Numbered from the stretch's first letter, positions 33,085 to 44,562 are shown. The stretch is DNA of 64,000 bases from Cliona cf. orientalis (GCA_963930775.1 OZ005689.1:36653351-36717350), one strand, 5' to 3'. Notes: a model not told the origin generated them from the letters alone. Program-made: numbers and translations.

Positions 33085-33245
33085 AAAGCAACAGATCTCT
33101 CCCCTTCCTTGACACCAACCTAACAAGGAGACAGGGAGATGACATCCAGAAGTGTCCAGGTCCTATAAGATGTCTGCCACCCAAAGCACATCAAGAGGGG
33201 ACTGAACAACAGGGCCAGGAGCATCCCTAAACAGAATGACTACCC
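33085..33245 (+). pseudogene. possible Penelope-like retroelement fragment
   Basis: The plus frame reads RSLPFLDTNLTRRQGD, which resembles the 'LPFLDTxVTR' block after the RT domain in Penelope-like elements. A second frame downstream reads IKRGLNNRARSIPKQNDY, like the following 'KRGLxxRA' block. Only these two blocks are visible, separated by frame changes, so this is tentative. Confidence 0.32.
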
Positions 33246-33434
33246 CAAACACACATGTAGCCAGTGCTGCTGATGAGGCCTGGAATTGGCCGAAACTGGA
33301 GGTAGTTCAGTCTTGACTGATCTACGCAAGGTCCAGCACATTGCTACATTAGTGTAGCCAGCAAAAACCTCTTGCTGGCTATATTTGATTGCTACACATA
33401 ATCCACACAAGCTCAGGTCAGAACTACATGACAT

Positions 33435-34107
33435 TGTACTGCTCGATTTGGTAGCTGATGACTATGAGAGATAGATGAGGTAATAATTATGTTGTATATG
33501 TATCAAGTCCAGTGTTTGTCATTTGTGTGTGTATTATTCTCTTAAACATTGCCATGGGGCTAGCTATAGGCAAATAGGGCTGTCATATTTATACGTACTA
33601 TATAGGCACCTCTTCTTGAACATTAGTTAGTGCCTGGCTAATTAAGATTGGTGACTGGCCTGCATAGTGTCAATGTCATGACAAGTCTTGAATAATTATG
33701 AACGTGTTTGCTGAGCTCTGATCTAGAAGGTCATACAGTTACCATATTAGACAGTACTGTAGTTCATCAAATTTGGATACCATTGTGGCTATACTACTGG
33801 GCCCCATGGGTTCAATGAGGATCCCTCCAATCCACCATTTCTACATTTCGGATTTATTTTTTTTCCCAACCCCAACCCCCCCCCCCCCCCCCCCCCGAGC
33901 TGTCAATTATTAGGTCCCTCATGTATTAAAGATATTCCTCCCTCTCCTTTGAAAGTCTTTAAGAGTACACAATATCAAAACTTCATCCACCACACAACAG
34001 CTGGTCCTGGTCACAGGTACGAGGAGAGTGTGTATAACATTATTAGTAATCATACACTCATGTGAGTATATAGTTTGTACTAATTTAGATGCTTGCTGCC
34101 TGGGCAG
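33435..34107. other. no gene seen
   Basis: AT-rich, with a C22 homopolymer region at about 33868-33896 that is at risk of length error. Confidence 0.4.
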
Positions 34108-34270
34108 CCATCCTTTGTTCTCTCCCTTGAAGTTGTGACATGCCTTGAATGAGCTGATACTTTTATCTGTGATCCTGCCAACACCCAGCCAAGCACAACC
34201 CAAACCCGAACCCAATTGTCTCCAAAATGTCATACAGAGAGGTGAACTAAGCAATGACAGTAGCAATTGA
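34108..34270. repeat. dispersed repeat D, copy 2
   Basis: ttctctcccttgaagttg, gatcctgccaacacccagcc and cagagaggtgaactaagcaa match 27888-28030. Confidence 0.65.
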
Positions 34271-34590
34271 ATCCAGATAACCAGACCAAGTGGGGGTAAA
34301 AGCTAAAGTACAATGCATCGTGTGGATTGCCCACTTGAATAATTTCTAGCCCGTTGCTATGTGGTTACACAGTACTGTATATGTGATACAGTCCCTCCTT
34401 GTAAGGCTCATGTCCATTTGTTGTATACTTAAGACTCATTCCCATAGACTCTGCAATAACAGTGATGTTGCACAGGAAGTGATGTTGCATATGCAACATA
34501 TTTTGCCCAAGGCTAAAATGCAGTCACTCCTATAGAAATAAGGTTGAAATGTCCTCATGTTTTTGCCAGAAGGGAAATACAACAAGTCAG

Positions 34591-34720
34591 TTATTACCCA
34601 AGAAATGGTGCAACATGGGTTAGTTGCCCTCGGGCTGATGTTTCACTCGGGCTACGCCCTCATGACAACATCCAGCCCTTGTGCAACATAACCCATGTTG
34701 CACCACTTCTTGGGTAATAA
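34591..34720. repeat. hairpin element 4 (ttattacccaagaaatggtg)
   Basis: Arms ttattacccaagaaatggtg plus caacatgggtt, and the near-exact inverse ending tgggtaataa, then ctatta. The centre carries the smaller pair gccctcgggct / gggctacgccctc. Confidence 0.85.
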
Positions 34721-34830
34721 CTATTACATGTTTACTATTATACAGTTTCTGAGGGCCAGGGCAAACATTCATACAGTTCTTGGGGGCTAAAAACATGTTT
34801 ATTGTATCCATGGAAACCATGGACTAGAAA

Positions 34831-34950
34831 ATAGTTATTGACCAATCCCTCGCTTTGTATGCAGTATACAAGCACTCATCCCTCGGGCTTTGCCCTCGGG
34901 ATTTGTGCTTCTATACTGCATACAAACCTCGGGAGTTGGTCAATAACTAT
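34831..34950. repeat. hairpin element 5 (atagttattgaccaatccct)
   Basis: Arms atagttattgaccaatccct and the inverse gttggtcaataactat, with an inner pair tgtatgcagtata/tatactgcataca and ccctcgggctttgccctcgg at the tip. A second copy is at 58936-59050. Confidence 0.85.
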
Positions 34951-35325
34951 TACATACACCATTTGCAAGTTTTGTAACTACGCACTCAAAACGGCTTACG
35001 GGATTAATAACTTTAGATCATTATGTGTTTCGGGATTTCATTTAGCAGGGGCCCCCACTCCCCAAAAAATCTATGAAATTATTACACACACGCAGCTATC
35101 TTCCCCTTACCAAAATATTAGGTCCCTCATACATTTGTAGCTCCCCTTCACCTACATTATATATTACTTCACTAATAATAGGACTATCAAATAGGTTGAA
35201 CTGAAGAGGGGTGTTCCTGTAGGAGCAGCTGAGGGTGATATGGACAGTTACATGTGTACATTCATTATTGCTTTGATACTTTGATTACATTAAGTCGTTC
35301 AATAAAATGCCATACATTCCTCATG

Positions 35326-38300
35326 CTATTGGTTCGGTTCTTCGGGTTCAGTTTCTTCAGCATCACTGTCTGCAGAACTTACGGCCCTGATGAGATAGCA
35401 TAATGACTGTGGTGTCAACAAAGCACCCATACAATCCGTTACGTAAATTTGTGGAAGTGATACTTCGTTTTTTAAATCTAACGACATAGAACAGACGACA
35501 TTTGCAGTCGTTTTGTCCAATAAAACTCCTTTAGTTATGAAAATTTTTTTGATATCTTTGTTCTTCATTAACCTCCGTAAAATTTTGCTCATCAACACGA
35601 TGTACAATCCAGCCAACATTTCTCCCAACTTTTCTGGGAGATCATCTACTTGTGCTCCTTTGAGTGGGTGCTTCTGCCAAGAATTTTCTATCGAATCGTC
35701 AGTACTGGAGTCTAGGCTTGTGTTTGGGTCTGGGCTAGCATCAACTGAACCACTAACTACTATAGCACTTGTTTTCCTATTCCGGAGCAGGATATCGGGA
35801 AAACCTCTGAAAATGAAACAATTTTCAAAGCTTCGAGTACCCAAAGTCGATAGATAATCACAAAAGGGGCCCTGTGCAGTAAATTTAGCGTCTATTTTGA
35901 ATGTGTTTTTTATCCCTGCTGCAAGTCTCCTCGACCAATCATTCTCATTCCAGTTATTTACACGTACATGTTTCCCGGGGTGCCAGAATTCTGATTCACA
36001 ATCTATGTCCAACATTTTCTCTATTTCACCAAGCTCGGTCAACAATGACGCGACAACGTTGGTAGCATCTCCACTGCTTACTTGTTGATAGTGGCATTTC
36101 AAAAAACCATTTTCGTAAAAGAATGGCAATAAATGATAGTGGTTAGAATGCACACATCTCGTTTGGGATTCGGTTAGCCATTCCTTTTTTATTGTGAAGC
36201 CCCAACCCGACCTCTCCAGGACAGAAAGCAATATGCTTGAACATGGTGCATGTTTCGTGTGGCGATACACATACACATAGCTAGTAACGTCGGAAACATT
36301 CTTAAACAATCCATTTGATTGCCAACCAGTTTTCCCCCCCAGCTGTGTTCCATTTAGGCACTGTATGTCAGCTTTTATCTCGTCCATAAACTTCTTCAAA
36401 CTTGACTGTGACTGTGACTGAACCGAGTTTTCAAGTTCGTTGAAGGTAAAAGATGATGGAATGGATTTGATAACTGCGATAACTGCATTCAATAAACAAA
36501 ATCTTAATCCAAAATAGAGAAACTCTGCAGTGATGTAAACCTGCAAAACATAGTCAATAGTCACTTTATTGGTGCTGGTGCATGCGCATTCAGTATCTAC
36601 TCTAGTACTTATACTTACTCTTTTAGAAGAACTTGATATTTCGATGGGTTGAGTTGTTGGAATGTCAACCTGTGATAAAATACATACAAGAGATACATGT
36701 ACCACGAGCAGCTATGTGGTCACCCTAACCCTAAGTGAAAATCGCTCACTAGTCAACGCTAGAAATGGTTGCTTCTTCATATAAGAGTCACGAAATGTGC
36801 ATAGTCAGCACTCATGTCTGCACAAAAGTTATTATTATACACCTAGTTGTTATAACAATATCGTATAGTCGTAGTGGTTGCTTGTGCTATTAGCCTATGG
36901 CTGTACTGGCTGCTGTAGTTGCCATGCAATACTTACATTAAATTGGTTGTCTTAGTTGCCAATAGTTGTACTGGTTGTAGTATAGTTGTATACTGGTTTC
37001 ATGTAGTAGTTGCTTATGGTTATCTACTCGTTCCTGTAGTTGGCAAAGGTTGTACTGGTTGACAGTAGTTGCCAATGGTTATACTGGTTGTCGTAGCTAT
37101 ATGTGGTTGTACTAGTTGTAGTAGTTGCCTATGGATGTACTTTAGTAACCAAGGGTTAATTGTACTGTTCGTAGTTACTGTAAGATTGTACTGGTTGTAG
37201 TAGTTGTATGTAGTTGTAATGATTGCCAGTAATTGTTCCTAGTTGTAGCAGTACAACGTTGCCAGTAGTTGCCTATGGTTGTACTGGCTGTAGTACATAT
37301 ACAGTTGTATATAGCTAGTTGTACTGGTTAACAGTAGGTAGTTGTTCATAGTTGTAGTAGTTGCTAGTGGTTGTACTGGTTGCCAGTAGTTGCCTGTGGT
37401 TGTACTGGTTGTACAGTTGTTCATAGTTGTACCATGCAGTCGCCAGTAGTTGTTCATAGTTGTAGCAGTTGCCAGTATAGTTGCCTACGGTTATACTGGT
37501 TCAATACTCCTATCTAATCTACTCCTGGCAATATGCATGCTGCGTGGCACTATAGTGCTTCACCTGTCTAGATACATCAAAAGCTTGAAACATGGTTGAA
37601 TTATCTTGTTGAGTGTCACTATTACTAAACTTCTACTCCAAATTCAATGAAGACACAAAATACCTATTCAGGAGGTACAACTACAAACCTGTCATCTTTC
37701 CCAATACCCTACTTCCATTGACAAGTAATAGCTACAGAATTGGCTCCAAAGTATGCCACACAGAGGAATTATCCCAAGGTACAGTAGATAGTACAACTAT
37801 ATACTAGACAGATGCCACAATGCAACCAATTTGAAATGCCAAGCGTGTTGATCTCTACACAGTGCTTTCTGCTGTAAGGTTTTATCTAGGCGAATTTCTT
37901 TTGTGGATGGCCACATATTCGTTATTGCACACATTTAAAAATATGCACCATAATATTTTCTCGTTATTAGGCGCAATTCGCTTATAAGAGCATATTCATT
38001 ATTAATCGCATGCTATTTTGTTGGCCTAAGCAGTCGTTAATAGGCACATTTGACGTATAAGCAAAAATACTATGTGACCCTTGACTTTGGTATACCGTAG
38101 ATCGGGAAATTTTTACCGTTAAAAAATTTTCGCCAGTTGCTTAGGTGGCGAAAATTAAACGCGTGAAATATTTGAGTAATGTATGACGACCTATACCAAG
38201 TTCAGCCTGGCGGCGAAAATTAAACTATACGAAAAATTTACAAGTGAAATATTTTACTGGCGAAAATATCCCGATCTACGGTATACCGTAAATCGCGAAT

Positions 38301-41015
38301 ATTTCGATGTTAAATATTTTCGGACAGCATGGCTTGTGCGAAAATTAAACGCATGAAATACATGCGCTATATTAATGACAATGCAGTACAGGGTCGTTTG
38401 TCCGAAAATTATTTAACGCGAAAAATTATCGCATGAAATATTTTAGACACGAAATATTCGCCAAATTTACGGTACATGCTTGCTACATGTAGCTTGCCCA
38501 GGATTTCAGCCTTTTTAAGATAGTCGATCACGATGGCTACTGTCGATCTTCAGCTTCTTCCAGCAATGAACACTATTTCGATCTGCGTAGAATGCAACAA
38601 TCGTGCGAGCGATCGATCGACTCGCCATGCCCCTTAAATGATACCGTAACCGTGCATATATTCTCTATGTGGTTATTTTTTATTAGGTGCACTTCGCTAT
38701 TAAGCCCAGGTTTTCTTCCAGGGAGATGTCAGCGCATGCGATAAATAGCAGGAAAATACGGTATCCAAGGTAAAGAAAAACTCACCTCCACAGCTGAGCT
38801 GGTTCTTGCACCAGCGACAGGATGGATTCCATCACTGCCACTGGTGCACACAGGATCCTGTATAAAAATTAAGACAATATTATATAATTTTGCTCAACTG
38901 CAAGAGTTGCTAAAGCACACATAAATAATTCCCAAACTTAAAGGCATTATTTACACCTGGAATAATATTCATTTTCTATCCAGGTCTGCACACATGTGAA
39001 ACTGCAGTTCAAAATTTATCACGAGCCCATAGGCAGTAGCAAATTTTCTGTGCACTCGGTTCGAATGATCAGACATCTTCACTTCTAAACCAGCTAGCTC
39101 CACAAAAGAAGTTTCGTCTATATACTAGAATACAGGCAGAACGGCTGGCTATTCATAGGAGCTTGTGTGTCCTTACCTCTTAAATGTCTGGAAAGTTTAC
39201 AGTATAAATTCAAGTAGCTACCTCTTGCATAATCAGCGCCTTCCCTAGTACAAATTGGTTATAGTACGCCCACTCCCACTTGTGGCACTAGCATACTACT
39301 TGTGCAAAGCACTCGTAGTATAAATCGCTAATACCGATCACGGTTGTACTATAACCTATATTTGTTGTTGAAGGCAAAGAAAACTCACTTCCAAAGCTGA
39401 GATGAGTAGAGTAGAACTCATATCCTTCCAAAGGAGGTCCAAGGTATTCAATTGGTTCGTCACAAAAAAAGCCATTTCCTTCACTGATCCAACACTAGAC
39501 ACTTGCTCCTGATCAAAGCTGTGAGCTACCAATGCGAGGCATAAAAGGGCATGTTTCATATGAATGGCTCGCTCTATTGTGGCATGCAAAAAAAACTAAT
39601 AAACTAATCAACAAGGAAAAGAAACTCGCTAGATTAGTAACCGCGTCGAAGCTCAAAATCTAATCAGTTAGTTATTGTGTACTAGTTTGTGGCTAAATCT
39701 AAAACACGACAAACTTTTGAAATACATTTATAAGAGATACTTTAATTTAACAGACATCTCTAATTATCTGGACACCATTTCAAACCTCTAATTATACCGG
39801 ACAGTTAATAGTCTCGTGCCCAGACCCCACCCCCAAAAGGGTCTGGGCACAAGACTAGACAGTCAATGAAGCTAAAATTTTTGTTGCTCTAATTATCTGG
39901 ACATTGTTATTCTAATGCAGACAGCTCGGCTAGCACGCTACCTATACCCATATCAGTGTATGAAGGAGGCGAGATTGTTCTCTTTCCAACCATGAACAGG
40001 GAGCTCCAGGTACCGTCTCATTTTCTCAATCTCTGCAGCTGCTCGATCACACGTCCATTTGACTGAATGTGCATGTATGAAAGTGTGTTCTATTTCATCG
40101 GACACTTCGAACGCCAACTATTTTCGTGTGCTCTAATTATAGCGGACATTGGCCAAAGTAATTACTTTTCTGGTGTCAGTTAAATTAGAGGTAATACGGT
40201 ATCCCCAAATTGCTAGAAACTCCTAGGCATTTATACATATTTGTGACCGGATTTGGGAAAACCCTCTGTATGGGATTATTTCCGAATATTGAGCTAGATG
40301 CATGGTTGATAAGCTCTAACATAAATCTAACCCGCGTTCAAGTCTTAGGCCGATCACTCGCCTCGTTGTGGAGATACAGCCCTTTGTTTGGGATCACGCC
40401 ACACCCCCAATAATCGAGAAATTACGGTCTAAAGGCGTTGCTATGCACACGTATGGCGTTTCTGCATACTACATGTGAACCGGAAATATTAACGGCCCTG
40501 GGCGGGGTGGTTCGAAATGAACGTGAAGATCAAGCAATAGTCGAATTTCGTCGTCCAAAACGACTACCAAATGTTCTTCAATGCCCAAGAAGCTAAAAGG
40601 TGAGTGAACGTACAGTAGTTCGATGAATCTAGCTGTATCTAGGTAGAGAATTCTAATTACCCCCCATAGCAATGGGCTCCGGGTACGGCTACTGTGCCAA
40701 ATAGGTGGGTCAAAATGAAGGCTTATTTCGCCTTGTATAGCACGATTAGCCTCCAAAGACGACGGCAATAGTTAGAAGAAGGGTTGTTCGACTGTATATG
40801 ACAAAATCTGAACTTTGACAAATTTCGACCTGAGATACTAAAAACGCGCATTGCGCAAATCACACGTGGATCCCTTACGGAGGGTTTTCCCAAATGTTTG
40901 TTATTGTACATGTGTGAAAATACTGAAGGCAAAGAAAACTCACCTCCACAGCTGAGCTGGTCCTTGCACCAGTGACAGGATGGATTCCATCACTGCCACT
41001 GGTGCACACAGGATC
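35326..41015 (-). CDS. multi-exon gene, possible PD-(D/E)XK-like fold, unknown function
   Basis: Exons on the minus strand, all phase 0: 41015-40944 (24 codons), 39589-39389 (67), 38857-38786 (24), 36669-36619 (17) and 36540-35326 (404 plus stop). Donors are GTGAGT or GTAAGT; acceptors are tacag, cacag and tgcag. The 72-nt exons at 40944 and 38786 are near-identical, so one is a duplication and both may not be in the same transcript. Exon 39389-39589 could hold the real start (MKHALLCLALVAHS, signal-peptide-like). The last exon begins with a hydrophobic stretch, then has FIFRGFPDILLRNRKTSAIV, SSTDDSIENSWQK, and LPEKLGEMLAGLYIVLMSKI. The GxPD placed before a short beta-strand, and the helix after it, resemble PD-(D/E)XK nuclease-like folds, but the expected (D/E)xK is not evident (IVVSGS), so catalysis is doubtful. 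No confident family. Confidence 0.6.
36541..36618 (-). other. 78-nt stop-free intron of length 3n
   Basis: GTAAGTATAAG at the donor end and a pyrimidine-rich tatgttttgcag at the acceptor end. It contains no in-frame stop and is 26 codons long, so retention would add 26 residues and keep the frame. Confidence 0.6.
36813..37501. repeat. GTTG-rich minisatellite block, copy 1
   Basis: Irregular repeats of gttgtactggttgccagtag type. Starts at cagcactcatgtctgcacaa, and an outer flank with tgcttcttcatataagagtc is preserved. Nearly identical to 41574-42281. Confidence 0.85.
37886..38092. repeat. old remnant of a TTAATAAGCGCA-type element
   Basis: Degenerate repeats such as gttattaggcgcaattcgc, ttattaatcgcatg and gttaataggcacat resemble the subterminal repeats of 19369-19905, but ends are not intact. 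Confidence 0.5.
38093..38283. mobile_element. 191-bp TACCGTA element, AAATTTTCGCC type
   Basis: TACCGTAGATCGGGAAATTT at the left and the inverse TATCCCGATCTACGGTA at the right. The words ggcgaaaatt / aaattttcgcc recur internally. Confidence 0.85.
38284..38474. mobile_element. 191-bp TACCGTA element joined head to tail with the previous one
   Basis: Starts TACCGTAAATCGCGAATATT directly after the TACGGTA that ends the previous element, and ends CGCCAAATTTACGGTA. The length equals that of its neighbour, but the internal words differ (gaaaatta, aaatattttcg). Confidence 0.85.
38642..38763. mobile_element. 122-bp TACCGTA element
   Basis: TACCGTAACCGTGCATAT to CAGGAAAATACGGTA. Includes ttattaggtgcacttcgcta, a trace of the TTAATAAGCGCA type. 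It lies just 3' (minus strand) of the 38786 exon. Confidence 0.65.
39745..40201. mobile_element. TACCGTA-family element with CTCTAATTAT...GGACA repeats
   Basis: The right end is aattagaggtaatacggta. ctctaattat(c/a)...ggaca recurs at about 39760, 39787, 39890 and 40130. The left end is diverged. A hairpin (tctcgtgcccagac / gtctgggcacaagac) is nested at 39810-39863. Confidence 0.6.
40241..40905. mobile_element. TIR element, ATTTGGGAAAACCCTC ends, copy 1
   Basis: Left gaccggatttgggaaaaccc and right ggagggttttcccaaatg are inverted. Internal sequence (taatcgagaaattacggtct, ggcgttgctatgcacacg, acatgtgaaccggaaat) is shared with 45181-45747. Confidence 0.7.
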
Positions 41016-41573
41016 CTGTGTAGAAATTAAGACACAATATGCTCAACCACAAAAGTTGCTAAAAAACACAAAAATACCCCCAGTAGTATCGTTGTTGCTG
41101 TCAACAAAAAGCGCCTAATCTCAATATCTGAGCACCTTATAATTAGCGAGTCGTCACAATGTCAAAAATAATGGTGGACAATCTTACGAAAATTTGCTTC
41201 AGAGCGATTGATAAGGGCCATGAAGGTTACAAATCATACAATTGTTTGGCCACGATTATTAAACACACCTGTGGTTGACCACATGCTTTCTGCTCATGCA
41301 CACAAGTACATAGGTAAAGTTCGTGAATGCAATGGATTGTGTTATGTGCATAGCAACTCTGAGTGGTATGCACAATGCATATCACCTAGCTTTTCTAGCG
41401 TTGCCTGCCATCTCTGTGCAAAGTTTGGAGGGGTCAGTGATATGTGAGAATTAGGTGAGCTAACTATGAGAAGTCACATACATATTAGCACTGCTAGCCA
41501 TGCAACTTCAACTAGTTGAGTGCAAGTTGATTTTCTGTAGCAAAGTAGTTCCATAGTTTGTCATTGTATAAAC

Positions 41574-42541
41574 ATCAGCACTCATGTCTGCACAAAAGTT
41601 ATTATTATACACCTAGTTGTTATAACAATATCGTATAGTCGTAGTGGTTGCTTGTGCTATTAGCCTATGGCTGTACTGGCTGCTGTAGTTGCCATGCAAT
41701 ACTTACCGATGGTTGCATTAAATTGGTTGTCTTAGTTGCCAATAGTTGTACTGGTTGTAGTATAGTTGTATACTGGTTTCATGTAGTAGTTGCTTATGGT
41801 TATCTACTCGTTCCTGTAGTTGGCAAAGGTTGTACTGGTTGACAGTAGTTGCCAATGGTTATACTGGTTGTCGTAGCTATATGTGGTTGTACTAGTTGTA
41901 GTAGTTGCCTATGGATGTACTTTAGTAACCAAGGGTTAATTGTACTGTTCGTAGTTACTGTAAGATTGTACTGGTTGTAGTAGTTGTATGTAGTTGTAAT
42001 GATTGCCAGTAATTGTTCCTAGTTGTAGCAGTACAACGTTGCCAGTAGTTGCCTATGGTTGTACTGGCTGTAGTACATATACAGTTGTATATAGCTAGTT
42101 GTACTGGTTAACAGTAGGTAGTTGTTCATAGTTGTAGTAGTTGCTAGTGGTTGTACTGGTTGCCAGTAGTTGCCTGTGGTTGTACTGGTTGTACAGTTGT
42201 TCATAGTTGTACCATGCAGTCGCCAGTAGTTGTTCATAGTTGTAGCAGTTGCCAGTATAGTTGCCTACGGTTATACTGGTTGTAGGAGTTGTATAGTTGT
42301 ACCAGTCGCCAGTAGTTGTTCATAATAATAATATTATGGATGTAGCAGTTGCCAGTGGTTGTACTGGTTGCCAGTATAGTTGCCTATGCGATGATTGTAG
42401 TAGTTGCCAATGGTTGTACTGGTTTTAGTAGTTTTCTATAATATTATATGGTTGTATCTGTTGTAAGTACAGCCACATTCACAAAGTGAAAGCACAGCAA
42501 TTACACAAATATCACAATACATTCCTTACAAAAGATACAAC
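41574..42541. repeat. GTTG-rich minisatellite block, copy 2 (left arm of an inverted repeat)
   Basis: Nearly identical to copy 1 across about 690 bp, with an extra cgatggttgc at about 41706, then continuing further with the same repeat style to about 42460. The last 80 bp is unrelated. Confidence 0.85.
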
Positions 42542-43167
42542 TACAGTACAGATCACAGTTAACTTAACAAACGAGTGCGAGTGACACGCGTGTATGAAGC
42601 GCCTGCTCGCGAGTCAATTTCCGGCAACCGCGTGTACCCGGTACCCGCGTTTCGAGTGCACGCGCTCGCGAGGGCACACGCAAGTATTCGAGACTCGACA
42701 GCAAAAAACTTAGCTAGTTCGTGAGCTAGGTATAGTTTTACTGCCTCTCTTCTCTCAACAAGCTTGCTAAAGCTTTCTAAAAGTTTCGTGCCTCGGCTGC
42801 TCACGATCACGTTCACGAGTACTCGAGACTCGTCATGAAAAAGTACGGAGAATAGGAAGCTTATCTATGCCTAGCGAATCTTTTACTACCGCTCTTCGCT
42901 CAGAAAACTTACCAGCGTTAATCAAAATCTACGATAAGCGCGCGAACTGCCTGTTATCTCGATCTTGCCACCATTATCTTGTTGGTGCAATAATTGGGCC
43001 ACGCCCTATACGTACTCGCGAGTGCGCGCGCGCGGATATGCGCGTGCGAGTACTCGCGCTTGCGCGTCGAGGGCGCGTTTTGCACGCGCGCGTGAACGTC
43101 GAGGCCACGCGAGTCACCTCCTCGCTACTCGCACTCGTTTGTTAAGTTAGCTGTGATCTGTACTGTA
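42542..43167. mobile_element. 626-bp TIR element at the palindrome centre
   Basis: About 40-bp TIRs, TACAGTACAGATCACAGTTA on the left and its inverse with one change on the right, continuing through acttaacaaacgagtgcgag. The interior is GC-rich, with repeated cgagtactcg and gcgcgcg words, unlike its surroundings. Non-coding; frames at 42559-43150 are by-products. Confidence 0.85.
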
Positions 43168-44130
43168 CATGTATATAATAATAGGAAACTACTACACTAG
43201 TACAACCACTGGCAACACTACTACAACTATGAACAACTACTGGCGACCAGTACAACCATTGACAACTACTACAACCAGTATAACCATAGGCAACTACTGG
43301 CAACCAGTACAATTATATACAACTCCTACAGCCAGTATAAGTATAGGCAACTACTACAACTGTGAACAACTATGTACAACTATAACAACCACTACAACTA
43401 CAACCCTAAGCAACTACTGGTACATAACTACTACAACTATGAACAACTACTGGCAACCAGTACAACTATATACAACTCCTACAACCAGTATAACCGTAGG
43501 CAACTACTGGCAACTGCTACAACTATGAACAACTACTGGCGACTGGTACAACTATGAACAACTACGTACAACTACAGACAACCACTACGATTACTACAAC
43601 CAGTACAACTGTAGGCAACTATTGCCAACTGCTACAACTATGAACAACTACTAGCAACCAGTATATACAACTATTACAACCAGTACAGCTGTAGGCAACT
43701 ACAGCAACCAACGCACTACTGCAGCAACCAATACAACCATAGGCAACTACTACAACCATATACAGCTATGACAACCAGTATAATCATTGGCAACTACTGT
43801 CAACCAGTACAATCTTGGCAACTACAGCAACCAGTATAACCATAGGCAACTACTACATGAAACCAGTATACAACTATATACTACAACCAGTACAACTATT
43901 GGCAAACTACAACCATTGACAAGTACCTACTACAGGCAGTACAACCATAGGCAACAAATGAACAACCAGTACAACTACCTGGCGAGCAATACAGCCATAG
44001 GCAACTACATTAATCAGTACTGGCTAATAGCACAAGCAACCACTACGACTATACGATACAACAACAACTAGGTGTATACTAGTATTAGTTTCGTGCAGAC
44101 ATGAGTGCTGACTATGCACATTTCGTGAGT
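43168..44130. repeat. GTTG-rich minisatellite block, copy 3, inverted (right arm)
   Basis: Reads caactactggcaaccagtac, the reverse complement of copies 1 and 2, and ends with gacatgagtgctgactatgc, matching the outer flank of copy 1. The Thr/Tyr/Asn-rich frames are translations of the repeat. Confidence 0.85.
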
Positions 44131-44162
44131 CTTACATGAAGAAGCAACCCTAGAAATACTGA

Positions 44163-44562
44163 TACCGTCCAAACTGTTTGTTAAGCACTGCTCGCTGTTA
44201 AGCGCATACTTTTTATTAAGTGTATAGTTTTGTGCGAGCTTTACCGTTCTTTGTTAGGCGCACATGCCCAGCAAGTCAGCTGATTCAGTGAACAACGAGC
44301 AATTGGTTACATAAGCCCAGAAAGAAGGCCAGAAGTAGGCTGGAGAAGAAAACTTCGAGAATTACGCTCTCTGGTTGTTTCTTGGCCACCGTTGTAGGCC
44401 TTTCTACCCTCGACACGTTCTTTACGCACGCCCCACCTACTGTGTTTTAGCACTTTTAATTAAGCGCATGCTTCCTGCTAAGCACATACTTTTTGTTAAG
44501 CGCATATTTTTTTGCTGCCGCGTGTTATAAGCACATGCGCTTAACAACCAGTTTCTATGGTA
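44163..44562. mobile_element. 400-bp TACCGT...ATGGTA element, TTAAGCGCAT type
   Basis: Left taccgtccaaactgtttgtt and right aacaaccagtttctatggta are inverted with differences. ttaagcgcat/ttaagcacat recurs at about 44212, 44460, 44480 and 44498. A distant relative of 19369-19905. Confidence 0.7.

Noticed and set aside
33060..33434. A second copy of the 25298-25490 exon
   Set aside because: Only about 35 bp (ggccaattccaggcctcatc and neighbours) is clearly shared, and stops break the frame; left as a trace.
36719..36735. caccctaaccctaa considered as a telomeric repeat
   Set aside because: Only two degenerate units, no array, and it lies between genes.
42559..43150. Arg/Ala-rich frames in the GC-rich TIR element
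   Set aside because: They arise from gcgcgcg and cgagtactcg words; no protein features.
43169..44071. Thr/Asn/Tyr-rich frames (TTTTMNNYW) and the two identical frames at 37239 and 42019
   Set aside because: Translations of the GTTG-rich minisatellite; the identity reflects the block duplication.
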